In this document: positions 19,587 to 28,006 of the stretch, in pieces
Numbering within the stretch: the stretch's first letter is position 1
Layout: the number at the start of each line of letters is the position of its first letter
Source: Leifsonia sp. SCN 70-46
Lineage (GTDB): Bacteria > Actinomycetota > Actinomycetes > Actinomycetales > Microbacteriaceae
DNA length: 64,000 bases
Assembly (NCBI GenBank): GCA_001725325.1
Contig: MEFY01000002.1
Span: forward strand, 124,001 to 188,000
Direction: 5' to 3'
Made by a program: the position numbers and the translations under genes
Notes under the pieces: generated by a model
The model's input: the letters and a program-made list of their open reading frames with translations, nothing else
What the model was told of the DNA's origin: nothing
Database searches by the model: none

Positions 19587-20533
19587 AGGCCGAGCACCCG
19601 CCGCAGCCAGGAGTCGAGGGTGGCGATCGACGATCGCGAGACCTCGGCGTGCGGCGCCGCGCCCGCGAACCCGTGGAACGCGCCACCCCACACGTGCAGC
19701 TCGGCCTGCCCGCCCGCGGCCCAGATGCGGCCCGCATACTCGACGGCCTCGTCGCGGAACGTCTCGGCGGCGCCGACCTCGATGTACGCGGGCGGCAGCC
19801 CGGAGACGTCGAGGGCGCGCGAGGGCGCCGCGTAGGGCGAGACCCGCTCGGTGCCGCGGTCGGCTCCCAGCAGCGCATCCCACGCCGTGTCGTTGTTGTT
19901 GCGGTCCCACGCGCCGAAGCCGTCGTACTGGCGGCTCGAGACCGTCGTGTTGCGGTCGTCGATCATGGGCGCCCCGAGGCGCTGGCCGACGAGCGCGGGC
20001 CCGCCCCGGTCGCGAGCCATGAGCGAGACGGCGGCCGCGAGCCCGCCGCCCGCGCTGAACCCCGAGACGAGGATGCGGCCGGGGTCGACCCCGAGCCCGG
20101 CCGCGTGCTCCGCGAGCCACAGCAAGCCCGCGTAGCAGTCCTCGGCGGCGGCGGGGTGGGGATGCTCGGGCGCGAGCCGGTACTCCACCGACACCCCGAC
20201 CGTGCCGTACCTCAGGGCCAGGTCGATGAGCTCCTCGATGCCGTAGAACCTCGTGCCCAGGATCATCCCGCCGCCGTGGATCTGGTAGACCGCCGGCGCC
20301 GCCACGGGCGGCTCCCCCGCGCGCCGGACCACCGTGCGCACCAGGTCGCCCACGCGCACGTCCTCCCAGTGGACGGGCCGACCCGCGACGAGCTCGTCCA
20401 TCGAGGGCACGAGCGCCGCGAAGATCTCGCGGTTCTGCTGGATCGTGTCGGCGGTGAGGGGCACGGACTCGACGAGCTCGAGGAACCGCGCGAGGCCCTC
20501 CTCGATCTCCGGGTCATAGGGCACGGGCTTCAT
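19583..20533 (-). CDS. Alpha/beta hydrolase, hormone-sensitive lipase family
   Basis: This 316-residue HSL-family (Abhydrolase_3) esterase has the oxyanion motif HGGGM at residues 86-90, the nucleophile elbow GFSAGGG (Ser160), and the terminal histidine in FHGF. YRLAPEHPHPAAAEDCYAGL is the family signature. Such enzymes cleave small esters or lactones. The start is the ATG at 20533, backed by AGGAGG at ideal spacing. The leader of roughly 120 bases between the predicted promoter (operator copy 5) and the start holds three inverted repeats. It probably belongs to the island regulon. Confidence 0.88.
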   Translation of the reverse strand: MKPVPYDPEIEEGLARFLELVESVPLTADTIQQNREIFAALVPSMDELVAGRPVHWEDVRVGDLVRTVVRRAGEPPVAAPAVYQIHGGGMILGTRFYGIEELIDLALRYGTVGVSVEYRLAPEHPHPAAAEDCYAGLLWLAEHAAGLGVDPGRILVSGFSAGGGLAAAVSLMARDRGGPALVGQRLGAPMIDDRNTTVSSRQYDGFGAWDRNNNDTAWDALLGADRGTERVSPYAAPSRALDVSGLPPAYIEVGAAETFRDEAVEYAGRIWAAGGQAELHVWGGAFHGFAGAAPHAEVSRSSIATLDSWLRRVLGL

Positions 20534-20551
20534 GTCGACCTCCTGGGACGA

Positions 20552-20622
20552 GTTCGGGGCCGCCCCGAACCGTTCCCGGTCGACACGGATCACGTCCACC
20601 GGGAACGGGCCGGAACCGGCCC
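20552..20622 (-). other. Structured 5' leader with three inverted repeats
   Basis: Three inverted repeats lie in the untranslated leader of the HSL-family hydrolase: a 9-bp repeat with a 1-base spacer (20552-20570), a 9-bp pair (20572-20580 with 20598-20606), and a 7-bp repeat with a 2-base spacer (20607-20622). The other island promoters have short, unstructured leaders. The role is unknown; mRNA structure or an additional protein-binding site are possible. Confidence 0.5.
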
Positions 20623-20662
20623 CAGGTCTTTCCACCAACCTGCGACTATTGTCGCGTCGGTT

Positions 20663-20678
20663 GTTCTACGAACGTTGA
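20663..20678 (-). promoter_or_regulatory. Island operator copy 5 upstream of the HSL-family hydrolase
   Basis: TCTAC-GAAC-GTTGA at 20665-20678 fits the palindrome fully. On the minus strand it reads GTCAACGTTCGTAGAAC, with the -10-like TAGAAC at 20668-20663. This is the same register as copies 2 and 4. Confidence 0.65.
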
Positions 20679-20724
20679 CGATCCGCGCACACCGGTATGA
20701 CATGCGCGCCGGGGCGCGCGCGGG

Positions 20725-21291
20725 TCAGACGATCGTCGCGCCCGCGGCGTCGAGGCGCTCGATCGCCGCGGCGCTCGACTCGGGAGCCACCCCCGCGACG
20801 AGGTCGGTGAGCACCCGCACCGTGCGGCCCGACTCGAGCGCGTCGAGCGCGGACGCGAGCACGCAGTAGTCGGTGGCGATGCCCGCGACATCCACCGAGG
20901 CGATGCCGAGCCGGTCGAGAGCGGCCGGCACCGTCTCGCCCCCGTCGGTCACTCCCTCGAATATCGAGTACGCGGGCTTGCCCTGCCCCTTGCGCACGTG
21001 CACGTCGATCACGTCGGTGTCGAGCGCGGGGTGGTACTCGGCGCCCGTCGTGCCGGCGACGCAGTGCACGGGCCACGAGTCCACGAAGTCCGGCTCGGCG
21101 TCGAAGTGGCCGCCGTTGTCGTTGTCGCCGTCGTGCCAGTCGCGCGAGGCGAACACGTAGTCGTAGCGGTCGGGATGCGCCGCGAGCATCGCGGAGATCC
21201 GCGCCGCGACCGCGGCGCCGCCCTCCACGCCCAGGGCGCCGCCCTCGGTGAAGTCGTTCTGCACGTCGATGATGAACAGGGCAGACGTCAT
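20725..21291 (-). CDS. pncA: Nicotinamidase
   Basis: This 188-residue isochorismatase-fold hydrolase converts nicotinamide to nicotinate plus ammonia for NAD salvage. The catalytic triad is visible: D9 (FIIDVQNDF), K101 (VRKGQG) and C143 (TDYCV). Metal ligands are D51 and H53 (RDWHDG) with H62. The sequence WPVHCVAGTTGAEYHP is a PncA hallmark. The ATG start lies only 11 bp from the stop of the upstream PBP4-like gene, so the two are probably in one operon. It is adjacent to, but transcribed separately from, the island regulon. Confidence 0.93.
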   Translation of the reverse strand: MTSALFIIDVQNDFTEGGALGVEGGAAVAARISAMLAAHPDRYDYVFASRDWHDGDNDNGGHFDAEPDFVDSWPVHCVAGTTGAEYHPALDTDVIDVHVRKGQGKPAYSIFEGVTDGGETVPAALDRLGIASVDVAGIATDYCVLASALDALESGRTVRVLTDLVAGVAPESSAAAIERLDAAGATIV

Positions 21292-21302
21292 CGCCTCGCC
21301 TC

Positions 21303-22772
21303 TCAGTTGTTGGACAGGTTGTCGCCGCACGTGTAGGCCGCGGTCGCGAGCGTGTCGAGCGCCTGCTTGGTGTCCGACGAGATCACGTCGCCGAGGGCGT
21401 AGAACGCGAACGCGAGCGGGGTGCCGTCGGCCGCGTTGATGACTCCGCCGAGGGAGCGCTCGTTGGTGATCCACCCCACGACGGCCACGACCTTGCCCGC
21501 CGCGACGGCGTTGTCGCCCGTGAACCGGTCGTACAGGTCGCCGGTCTGGCCGGCCACGGGCATCCCCGCGTAGATGGCACCCAGGTCGGACTCGTTGGCG
21601 CGCACCTTCTGCATCAGCTGCGCGACGAGGCGGGGCGGCACGAGGTTCGCCGAGCTCTCGCCCGAGCCGTCGCGCGAGACGAGGCCCGTCGTGTCGAGAC
21701 CGAGGCCCTTGAGGGTGAGCGGGATCATCTGGGCGATGGATGCCGACGAGCCGCCCAGCCCCGTGACCTTGGAGGCGACGCGCGTGAGCATCTCGGCGAG
21801 GGCGTTGTCGCCGTTGGTGAGCATCTGGCCCACGAGCGTGCTGATCGGCTGCGACTTGACCTCGGCGAGCACCGTCGCCGAGGTGGCGGACCCGGTCGTG
21901 AACGTCACACCGCTCAGGCCCGCGGCCGAGACGAAGGCCTGCGCCGCCCGCATGACCGGGTCCTCGCCGCGCGCGCTCTCCTGGTCGGAGGGGTCGTCGC
22001 GGTCGCCGTCGACCATGAGCGGCACGATGTACGGCATGTAGCCGTTCGCGCGCTCGGAGCTGGGCCACGTGTCATCCCAGTTGTCGGAGACGCTCCACAG
22101 GCTCGTGTCGAGCACGATCGTCGTGATGGGATCGGTGGGGTGCTTGAGCTTGTACGCCGACATCGCGGCGGTCGCGAGGTCGGACATGCGGGGTGCGCCG
22201 TCGTAGACCGTGTCGGACGAGGTCGAGAGCGTGGGATCGCCCCCTCCGACGAGCACGATGGTGCCGGGCGACGAGCCGTCGACGACCTTCGTGGAGAGCT
22301 GGGTGGACGCACCCAGGAGCTTGATGGCGTTCGCGGCGGCGAGCAGCTGGTTGACGTTGGCGGGGGTGTTCGCGGTCGTGCCGCTGCGGTCGAACAGCAC
22401 CTCGCCCGTCGTGCTGTTGATGACGGTTCCGACGAGCGTGCCCAGGTCGGCCTGCGCGGCCGCCGAGCTGATCGAGCACGTGCGCAGGTGCGTGCCCGCG
22501 GGCACGGCCGTCGGCTGCGTGCGGGGCGGAGGGGCGCTCTCGGTCGGCAGCGGCACCGCCTCGACCTTGCTGGAACCCGCAGCGATCCCGGCGAACAGCG
22601 AGCCGCTCGCGAGCAGCAGGAACACGACGCCGATGGCCGAGAACAGCCACACGCGGGGGTGCTTCGCGATGATCGCGCGGATGCCGCCCTTCGGGGCCGA
22701 CGCCTTCGCGGTCCCCTCGCGCGCCGCGCGGCGGCTGAAGACCTCGGTCGGCTGGTCGGGCGAATCCGTCAC
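21303..22772 (-). CDS. PBP4-like (peptidase S13) protein with altered active-site motifs
   Basis: This 489-residue membrane-anchored protein has one transmembrane helix (about residues 41-64) and an extracytoplasmic DacB/PBP4-like domain. The fold signatures are clear (LVGGGDPTLS, SVSDNWDD). The motifs that define activity are not: SxxK reads NVNQ (139-142), SxN reads GDN (321-323) and KTG reads QTG (409-411). It is therefore probably a catalytically dead homologue with a structural or regulatory role in peptidoglycan metabolism. In PBP4-family proteins these residues are the serine nucleophile, the general base and the substrate-binding loop. The GTG start at 22772 lacks a strong Shine-Dalgarno. 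It is co-oriented with pncA. Confidence 0.8.
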   Translation of the reverse strand: MTDSPDQPTEVFSRRAAREGTAKASAPKGGIRAIIAKHPRVWLFSAIGVVFLLLASGSLFAGIAAGSSKVEAVPLPTESAPPPRTQPTAVPAGTHLRTCSISSAAAQADLGTLVGTVINSTTGEVLFDRSGTTANTPANVNQLLAAANAIKLLGASTQLSTKVVDGSSPGTIVLVGGGDPTLSTSSDTVYDGAPRMSDLATAAMSAYKLKHPTDPITTIVLDTSLWSVSDNWDDTWPSSERANGYMPYIVPLMVDGDRDDPSDQESARGEDPVMRAAQAFVSAAGLSGVTFTTGSATSATVLAEVKSQPISTLVGQMLTNGDNALAEMLTRVASKVTGLGGSSASIAQMIPLTLKGLGLDTTGLVSRDGSGESSANLVPPRLVAQLMQKVRANESDLGAIYAGMPVAGQTGDLYDRFTGDNAVAAGKVVAVVGWITNERSLGGVINAADGTPLAFAFYALGDVISSDTKQALDTLATAAYTCGDNLSNN

Positions 22773-22794
22773 CCGGCAATGATACCGGGAGGCG

Positions 22795-23643
22795 CTAGCA
22801 CCACACCCAGCGCGCTGCGGCGCGGGTGAAGTCGTACGGCTCGTCGATGCCGCCGTGGGTCATCGCGAACGCGATGCACGCACCGGAGACGTCGTCGCCC
22901 GGCCGGTACAGGGACGCCCGGTGCGCGAGCGAGTACCACCACTTGCTCGCGACCGTCGCGCCCGAGTTGCCGGAGCCGCCCGCGAGGTTGCCGTCGCAGC
23001 CGCGGCTGGGAACGCCGTCGGCGCGCGTCGAGCCCATGTGGCCCCACGCGTCGAGGGGATCGGGGCTCGGGGACTCGGCCATCCAGAAGAGGCGGTCCTC
23101 CATGCAGGAGTCGTAGTAGAAGTTCGAGTACGGGATGGGGTCGAGGCAGTTCTCGATCCGGATCGCGTTGAACGTGTAGGCGAACGACGCGAGGTCGTCG
23201 GAGGTCGTGCCGGGAACACCGAGCGGGGAGGAGATGCCGGGGGCGCCGTTGGTGCCGCCGCCCGGGTCGCTCGGGCACGAGAGGCCCTGGGACTCGCGCA
23301 GCGTGCGCTGGTCGACGAAGCCGTCGTCGTTGACGACGACGACGGGCTTGGGCACGGGCTTCTGGGCGATGTGCTCCCAGTCCTGCGTGAGGGCCGCGGC
23401 CTGCGCTGCGGCCTGCGCGGCCGCGTACTCGTCCGTGACGCGCACGGTGGTTGCGAGCGCCACCCGAGGCGTCTCAACCACCGGCGCGGCCACCGGAGCG
23501 GTCATCGATGCGAGGAGCGGAGTCGCCGAACCCGAATCGGCGACGGCCTGGGGCGTGAGCCCCGGTCCGCCTCCTCCCACGAAGGGAAGGACGATGACGA
23601 GCACGGCTGTGAAGAGCGTCGCGAGGAACGCGATTCGCTTCAT
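22795..23643 (-). CDS. Secreted protein with a divergent CAP-like domain
   Basis: This 282-residue exported protein has an N-terminal signal peptide (MKRIAFLATLFTAVLVIVLP, cleavage near TPQAVADS). An Ala/Val-rich linker with a short Ala-Gln-rich helix follows, then a C-terminal globular part from about residue 155. FAYTFNAIRIENCLDPI, DSCMEDRLFWMAES, WGHMGSTRADGVP and SLAHRASLYRPG resemble the helix-strand pattern of CAP/SCP-like secreted proteins, but this match is weak. Cysteines come in pairs, suggesting disulfides. It is 22 bp upstream of the PBP4-like gene on the same strand, so a cell-wall role is possible. Confidence 0.65.
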   Translation of the reverse strand: MKRIAFLATLFTAVLVIVLPFVGGGGPGLTPQAVADSGSATPLLASMTAPVAAPVVETPRVALATTVRVTDEYAAAQAAAQAAALTQDWEHIAQKPVPKPVVVVNDDGFVDQRTLRESQGLSCPSDPGGGTNGAPGISSPLGVPGTTSDDLASFAYTFNAIRIENCLDPIPYSNFYYDSCMEDRLFWMAESPSPDPLDAWGHMGSTRADGVPSRGCDGNLAGGSGNSGATVASKWWYSLAHRASLYRPGDDVSGACIAFAMTHGGIDEPYDFTRAAARWVWC

Positions 23644-24132
23644 CAGTACCCCCGTGCTCGAGCTTCCGGGACCAACGTATGACCGTGCGGGGCACCCGGC
23701 AAGCGGCCCGGGGCACAAACGGGCACGTTTACCCGCGCACTGGGGGCGAATCCTGTACCCCGATGGCCCCCGTGTCCTCACTATGGAGGACGCGTATTCG
23801 TCGTCAAGCGCTCGACTACGCACGATCCGAGCGCGCGCCGGCGACATCCTGCGCCCGATCGCGCCCGAAGCGCCGAAAACGTCCCCCAGTGCGCCGCACG
23901 ACGACGTTTTCCGCACCCTCGACCGATGCGACGGGCGAAAGCAGACGTCGCGCGGTCGTTCCCGCGTCGCGCGGTCGCTCCGAGCGGGCGCCCCCTGCAG
24001 GAGCGGCCGCGCAACGCGCACGGGAGCGCAGTACGTGTGGTCGTACGCGATCAAGCAGCGCCCGACGGCACCGGAGAGCGGTGATCATACGCGATCAAGC
24101 AGCGCGTGCGCTGCTTGGCGCCATAAATACAG
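23644..24132. other. Intergenic region without a recognisable gene
   Basis: There are 489 bp between the secreted-protein start and the tRNA. Open frames here lack ribosome binding sites and plausible composition. It should contain the promoter of the minus-strand secreted-protein gene. Near the tRNA there is an 18-bp direct repeat (24044-24061 and 24088-24105) and a perfect hairpin, AAGCAGCGC-GT-GCGCTGCTT (24097-24116). The hairpin lies 17 bp past the tRNA 3' end and may terminate its transcript. Confidence 0.5.
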
Positions 24133-24205
24133 AGCCGCCTAAGAGAATCGAACTCTTGACCTTCTCATTACGAGTGAGATGCTCTACCGACTGAGCTAAG
24201 GCGGC
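24133..24205 (-). tRNA. tRNA-Thr (anticodon CGU)
   Basis: On the minus strand a full cloverleaf folds. The acceptor GCCGCCT pairs with AGGCGGC; the D arm reads GCTCAGTCGGTAGAGC; the anticodon stem TCTCA/TGAGA encloses CTCGTAA with anticodon CGT; and the T arm contains GTTCGATTC. It reads threonine ACG codons. CCA is not encoded. Confidence 0.95.
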
Positions 24206-24248
24206 GGGCCCGGTTTCCCGAGGCACAGCATGAAAGCTTAGCCGATGT

Positions 24249-24878
24249 TCAGGCGTGCTCCGACGCAAGCAGCGACTTGAGTTCGTCGAAGGATGCAGCG
24301 AGCTGGTCGGTGAGCTCCCGATGCGGTTCGCCGTGGGCCCACGCCTGCCACGCGTGCCGCATGGCGGCGAACGCCACGAGCGTGGTGAGGCGGGCGCGGC
24401 TCGCGCGGGTGTCTGCGTCGAGGTCGGGATCGTCGAGGGCGAGGCGCTCGGCGACCACCTCGCCCACGGACTCCTCGAACGCGCGCATGGAGGCCATCCG
24501 CATGGCGAACAGCTGGGGGAACTGCTTGAGCAGGCCGTGCCTCAGGTGCAGCATCTCGACGTCGTTCGCGGACTTGTCGCCGGCGTGGCGCAGGAGCAGG
24601 GCCAGATCCTCGAGCACCGTTCCGTCGCCGTGCAGGAAGTCGTCGATGTGCTGGCGGGAGGGCAGCTCGGGCGAATCGCCGAGCATGGCCTCCTCCTTGG
24701 AGGCGAAGTAGTTGAAGAATGTGCGCGGCGAGACGTCGGCGACCCTGCTGATCTCGTCGACCGTCACACCGTCGAGCCCGCGCTCGGCGAGCAGCTCGAG
24801 AACGGCGACCTGGATCGCACGCCGCGTGGCCCGGCGTTTGCGCTCGCGCAGTCCGGGTTCGGCGGTCTCTGTCGTCAC
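24249..24878 (-). CDS. TetR family transcriptional regulator
   Basis: This 209-residue regulator has an N-terminal TetR helix-turn-helix (about residues 14-62), with VTVDEISRVADVSPRTFFNYFASKEEAM, and a helical C-terminal domain resembling the AcrR/TetR_C family. The GTG start is chosen from codon context. A TTGCA-N5-TGCAA palindrome lies 11 bp upstream, probably its own operator. It follows the TAP-type lipoprotein hydrolase gene after a 27-bp gap on the same strand, yet seems to have its own promoter. No transporter target is adjacent, so its regulon is unknown. Confidence 0.88.
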   Translation of the reverse strand: MTTETAEPGLRERKRRATRRAIQVAVLELLAERGLDGVTVDEISRVADVSPRTFFNYFASKEEAMLGDSPELPSRQHIDDFLHGDGTVLEDLALLLRHAGDKSANDVEMLHLRHGLLKQFPQLFAMRMASMRAFEESVGEVVAERLALDDPDLDADTRASRARLTTLVAFAAMRHAWQAWAHGEPHRELTDQLAASFDELKSLLASEHA

Positions 24879-24888
24879 GGAACTATTC

Positions 24889-24903
24889 TTGCACAGCCTG
24901 CAA
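24889..24903. promoter_or_regulatory. Candidate TetR operator (TTGCA-N5-TGCAA)
   Basis: A perfect 5-5-5 palindrome lies in the 27-bp gap upstream of the TetR gene at 24249-24878, where an autorepressor would bind. It is short, and the assignment is inferred from its position. Confidence 0.45.
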
Positions 24904-24905
24904 AA

Positions 24906-26444
24906 TCAGCAGTTGGGATCGGTCGCGGGGACCGTGCCCTTCGTGAAGTACTCGTCGACCGCGCGGTCGACACAGCCGTTCGACTTGTTGTACGCCGTGT
25001 GGCCCTCGCCGTTGTAGGTGATGAGGTGCGCGCTCTCGAGCTGCTTCGCGAGGGCGACTCCCCACTCGTAGGGGGTCGCGGGGTCGCCCGTGGTCGACAC
25101 GATGAGCACGTCCGGTGCCCCCTTGCCCGTGAGCGCGGTGATGTCGGGGCCGATGTACTGGTACGGCCAGTTCTTGCACGTGAGGTCGCCGACGGGCGGG
25201 TAGTCGCGGTAGGTGGTCGGGGATGCGGCCTGCAGCTCGACGTTCTGCTCGGCGAGCACCGCCGGGTCGGTCTCCACCGGGTAGTCCACGCAGTAGATGG
25301 CGATGAACGCCTCGAGCGAGTTGTCGGAGTACGTGCCGTCGGAGTCGCGGCCGTAGTAGTAGTCGGCGAGGAAGAACGCCGTGTCGGTGACGCCCTGCTC
25401 GGCCTCGGGGAAGAGGTCGTTGAGGTAGCTCCACGAGTCCTGCGAGTAGAGGGCCATGCTCATGGCGGTGTCGAGCACGCCCGCATCCATGAGACGGCCG
25501 TCGGCGCCCGCGACGGGGGTGGCGTCGTACCGGTCGTAGAGGCCGCGGATGGTGGCGAGCGCCGCATCCTTGCCGTCCTGGAAGGGGCAGTCGGCACCGA
25601 ACATGTCGGGGCACGCCGTGAGGTAGTTCTCGAGGGCGAGCTGGAAGCCCTTGGTCTGCACGAGTCCGACCTCGAAGACCGAGATCGACGAGTCGGTGGC
25701 GCCGTCGAGCACGATGCGGCCGACCTTGGAGGGGAAGTTCTCGATGTAGTACGAGCCGATGTCGCTGCCGTACGAGTAGCCGAGGTAGTTGAGCTTCTTG
25801 TCGCCCACGATGGCGCGCAGCATGTCGAGGTCGTGCACGGTGCTCTGGGTGTCGATGAACTGCAGCACGGGGCCCGTGTTCTCGAGGCAGGCCTGGCCGA
25901 AGTCGACGGCGGACTTCGTGACCTCGTCGAGCCAGGCGTCGCTGCCGACGGGGTTCACCGGGAGGCCGAAGAGGTACTGGTCGAGCTGCGCGTCGTCGTA
26001 GCACGTGACGGGCGTGGAGCGGCCGACGCCGCGGGGGTCCCAGCCGATGACGTCGAAGCTGCGCTGGAGGGCCGCGTCAACGGCGAAGTCGACGTCGTCG
26101 TGCACGAGGTCGTACCCGGAGGCGCCGGGGCCGCCCGGGTTGACGAAGAGCGAGCCGAGCTTGGTCCCCTTGGCCTCGTGCTTGGCGAGGGCGAGGGTGA
26201 TGTCGGTCTCGGGCGAGGGGTTCGCCCAGTCCATGGGGGCGATGACCGTCGCGCACTGGGCGCCGTTGTCGCAGTCCGTCCACGTGACCTTCTGCGAGTA
26301 GTACGGCAGGAGCTCGGCGGACACCCCGTCGACGTCGGGTCCGGCATCCTGCTGGGTTCCGCCTCCGAAGAAGCAGCCGGAGAGCAGCAGGGCGACGGCG
26401 GTGGCGCTGGCGACGAGGGCGGAACGCGAGAGAAGCTTGGTCAC
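24906..26444 (-). CDS. Lipoprotein alpha/beta hydrolase, tripeptidyl-aminopeptidase (TAP/SlpD) type
   Basis: This 512-residue exported lipoprotein has a signal peptide ending in LLLSGC (Cys24). An alpha/beta hydrolase core shows VNPGGPGASGYD, GWDPRGVGRSTPV and the nucleophile elbow GYSYGS (Ser224). The TAP-like C-terminal domain carries the acid and histidine (TTGDPATPYEWG and GEGHTAYN). SlpD/SlpE-type enzymes in Streptomyces cleave N-terminal tripeptides outside the cell. The protein is a close paralogue of the one encoded immediately upstream (26480-28006), so this is a tandem duplication. Confidence 0.9.
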   Translation of the reverse strand: MTKLLSRSALVASATAVALLLSGCFFGGGTQQDAGPDVDGVSAELLPYYSQKVTWTDCDNGAQCATVIAPMDWANPSPETDITLALAKHEAKGTKLGSLFVNPGGPGASGYDLVHDDVDFAVDAALQRSFDVIGWDPRGVGRSTPVTCYDDAQLDQYLFGLPVNPVGSDAWLDEVTKSAVDFGQACLENTGPVLQFIDTQSTVHDLDMLRAIVGDKKLNYLGYSYGSDIGSYYIENFPSKVGRIVLDGATDSSISVFEVGLVQTKGFQLALENYLTACPDMFGADCPFQDGKDAALATIRGLYDRYDATPVAGADGRLMDAGVLDTAMSMALYSQDSWSYLNDLFPEAEQGVTDTAFFLADYYYGRDSDGTYSDNSLEAFIAIYCVDYPVETDPAVLAEQNVELQAASPTTYRDYPPVGDLTCKNWPYQYIGPDITALTGKGAPDVLIVSTTGDPATPYEWGVALAKQLESAHLITYNGEGHTAYNKSNGCVDRAVDEYFTKGTVPATDPNC

Positions 26445-26479
26445 GAGGCGAGCCTAGCGGGGAGCATCCTCGCCGGGCA

Positions 26480-28006
26480 CTAGCAGCGCGGGTCGTCCGG
26501 GGGCACCGTGCCGTTGACGAAGTAGTCGTCCACGGCGTCGTTCACGCACGAGTTCGACTTGTTGTACGCGGTGTGGCCCTCGCCCGTGTAGGTGATGAGG
26601 TGGCCGTTCTCGAGCGTCGCCGCGACCTTCTGCGCCCAGGAGTACGGCGTCGCCGGGTCGTTCGTCGTGCCGATCACGAGGATGTCCGCCGAGCCGGGGG
26701 CCACGATCGGCACCCTGTCGCGCTTCGCGGGGACCGGCCAGTTGGGGCATCCCGTGCCGCCCCACGACATCTGCGGGCCGAAGACGGGCGCGATCTTCTT
26801 GAGCTCGGCGGCCTCCTCGCGCATCTGCGCGACATCGCCGTCGCCGTGCGCGTCGAGGCAGTTGATGGCGATGAACGCCTCGGTCTGGTTGTCGGCGTAG
26901 GTTCCGTCGGGGTTGCGGCCGTTGTAGCTGTCGGCGAGCTGGAAGGCGTAGGCGGGGTCGCCCTTCTTCACCTCGGCGAACAGCTGGCGCAGGTACATCC
27001 AGTTGTCGGCGTTGTAGAGCGGCAGGATGATCGCGGTGAACATCGCGCTGCTGCCGAGCTCCCGCCCGTCGGAGTTGCGCAGCGGGCTCGCGTCGAGGCT
27101 GTCGAGCAGCGCGCGGATCTGCAGGAGCGAGTCGGACACCGACCCGGAGAACGGGCAGTCGCTCTGGCCGGAGCAGTCCTCGAGGAAGGCCTTGAGCGCG
27201 CTCTCGAAGCCCTTCGCCTGCGTCGCCGTGCCCTCGAAGTCGCTCGCCGCGGGGTCGACGGCGCCGTCGAGCACGAGGCGGCCGGTCTTGCCGGGGAACA
27301 GCTCCGCGTAGACCTGCCCGAGCAGCGTGCCGTACGAATAGCCGAGGTAGTTGAGCTTCTCGTCGCCCAGGGCCGCGCGCAGCATGTCGAGGTCGCGGGC
27401 CGCGCTCGGGGTGTCGACGGTGCCGAGCAGCGGGCCCGTGAGCTCGAGGCAGCGTTCGCCGAACGCCTTCATCGTCGCGTTCGCGGCGGCGAGCCACTCG
27501 TCGCTGCCGGGGGTGCCCGGGTAGATGTCGTAGAGGTAGGCGTCGAGCTCCGCGGGGTCGTCGTAGCACGTGACGGGGGTGGAGCGGTTGACGCCGCGAG
27601 GGTCGAAGCCCACGATGTCGAAGCTCGACTGGAGCCGGGCATCCGTCGCGTAGTCGACGCTGTCTTTGATGAAGTCGTAGCCGGAGCCGCCGGGCCCGCC
27701 CGGGTTGACGAGGAGCGAGCCGAGGCGCGTGCCGCTCGCGGGCTTGCGGATGAGCGCGAGGTCGATGGTGCCCTTCGACGGGTCGGACCAGTCGAGCGGC
27801 GCCGTCGCCGTCGTGCACTGCATGCCGCCCTGGCAGCTCTTCCACGTGAGCACCTGGCCGTAGAACGGGGCGAGGTCGGCCGCCACGTCCTCGCCCGTGG
27901 GAGTCGATGTCGCCGTCGCGGTCGGCGGCTGGAACCACGAGACGCAGCCGCTGAGCGGGAGCACCACGGCGAGGGCGATCGCGGTGACGATGACAGGGCG
28001 CCTCAT
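26480..28006 (-). CDS. Lipoprotein alpha/beta hydrolase, tripeptidyl-aminopeptidase (TAP/SlpD) type
   Basis: This 508-residue paralogue of the neighbouring hydrolase has lipobox PLSGC (Cys21) and the matching motifs VNPGGPGGSGYD, GFDPRGVNRSTPV, GYSYGT, TTNDPATPYSWA and GEGHTAYNKSNSC. The paired C-terminal cysteines are shared with the paralogue. It overlaps the end of holB by 4 bp (ATGA), so it is translated from the topA-tmk-holB operon. This is an unexpected place for an exported peptidase, though this linkage is probably just lineage-specific. The physiological role is likely extracellular peptide breakdown. Confidence 0.9.
   Translation of the reverse strand: MRRPVIVTAIALAVVLPLSGCVSWFQPPTATATSTPTGEDVAADLAPFYGQVLTWKSCQGGMQCTTATAPLDWSDPSKGTIDLALIRKPASGTRLGSLLVNPGGPGGSGYDFIKDSVDYATDARLQSSFDIVGFDPRGVNRSTPVTCYDDPAELDAYLYDIYPGTPGSDEWLAAANATMKAFGERCLELTGPLLGTVDTPSAARDLDMLRAALGDEKLNYLGYSYGTLLGQVYAELFPGKTGRLVLDGAVDPAASDFEGTATQAKGFESALKAFLEDCSGQSDCPFSGSVSDSLLQIRALLDSLDASPLRNSDGRELGSSAMFTAIILPLYNADNWMYLRQLFAEVKKGDPAYAFQLADSYNGRNPDGTYADNQTEAFIAINCLDAHGDGDVAQMREEAAELKKIAPVFGPQMSWGGTGCPNWPVPAKRDRVPIVAPGSADILVIGTTNDPATPYSWAQKVAATLENGHLITYTGEGHTAYNKSNSCVNDAVDDYFVNGTVPPDDPRC

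Noticed and set aside
23679..24194. Possible protein gene overlapping the tRNA
   Set aside because: The frame runs through the tRNA-Thr on the opposite strand and has no family-like features.
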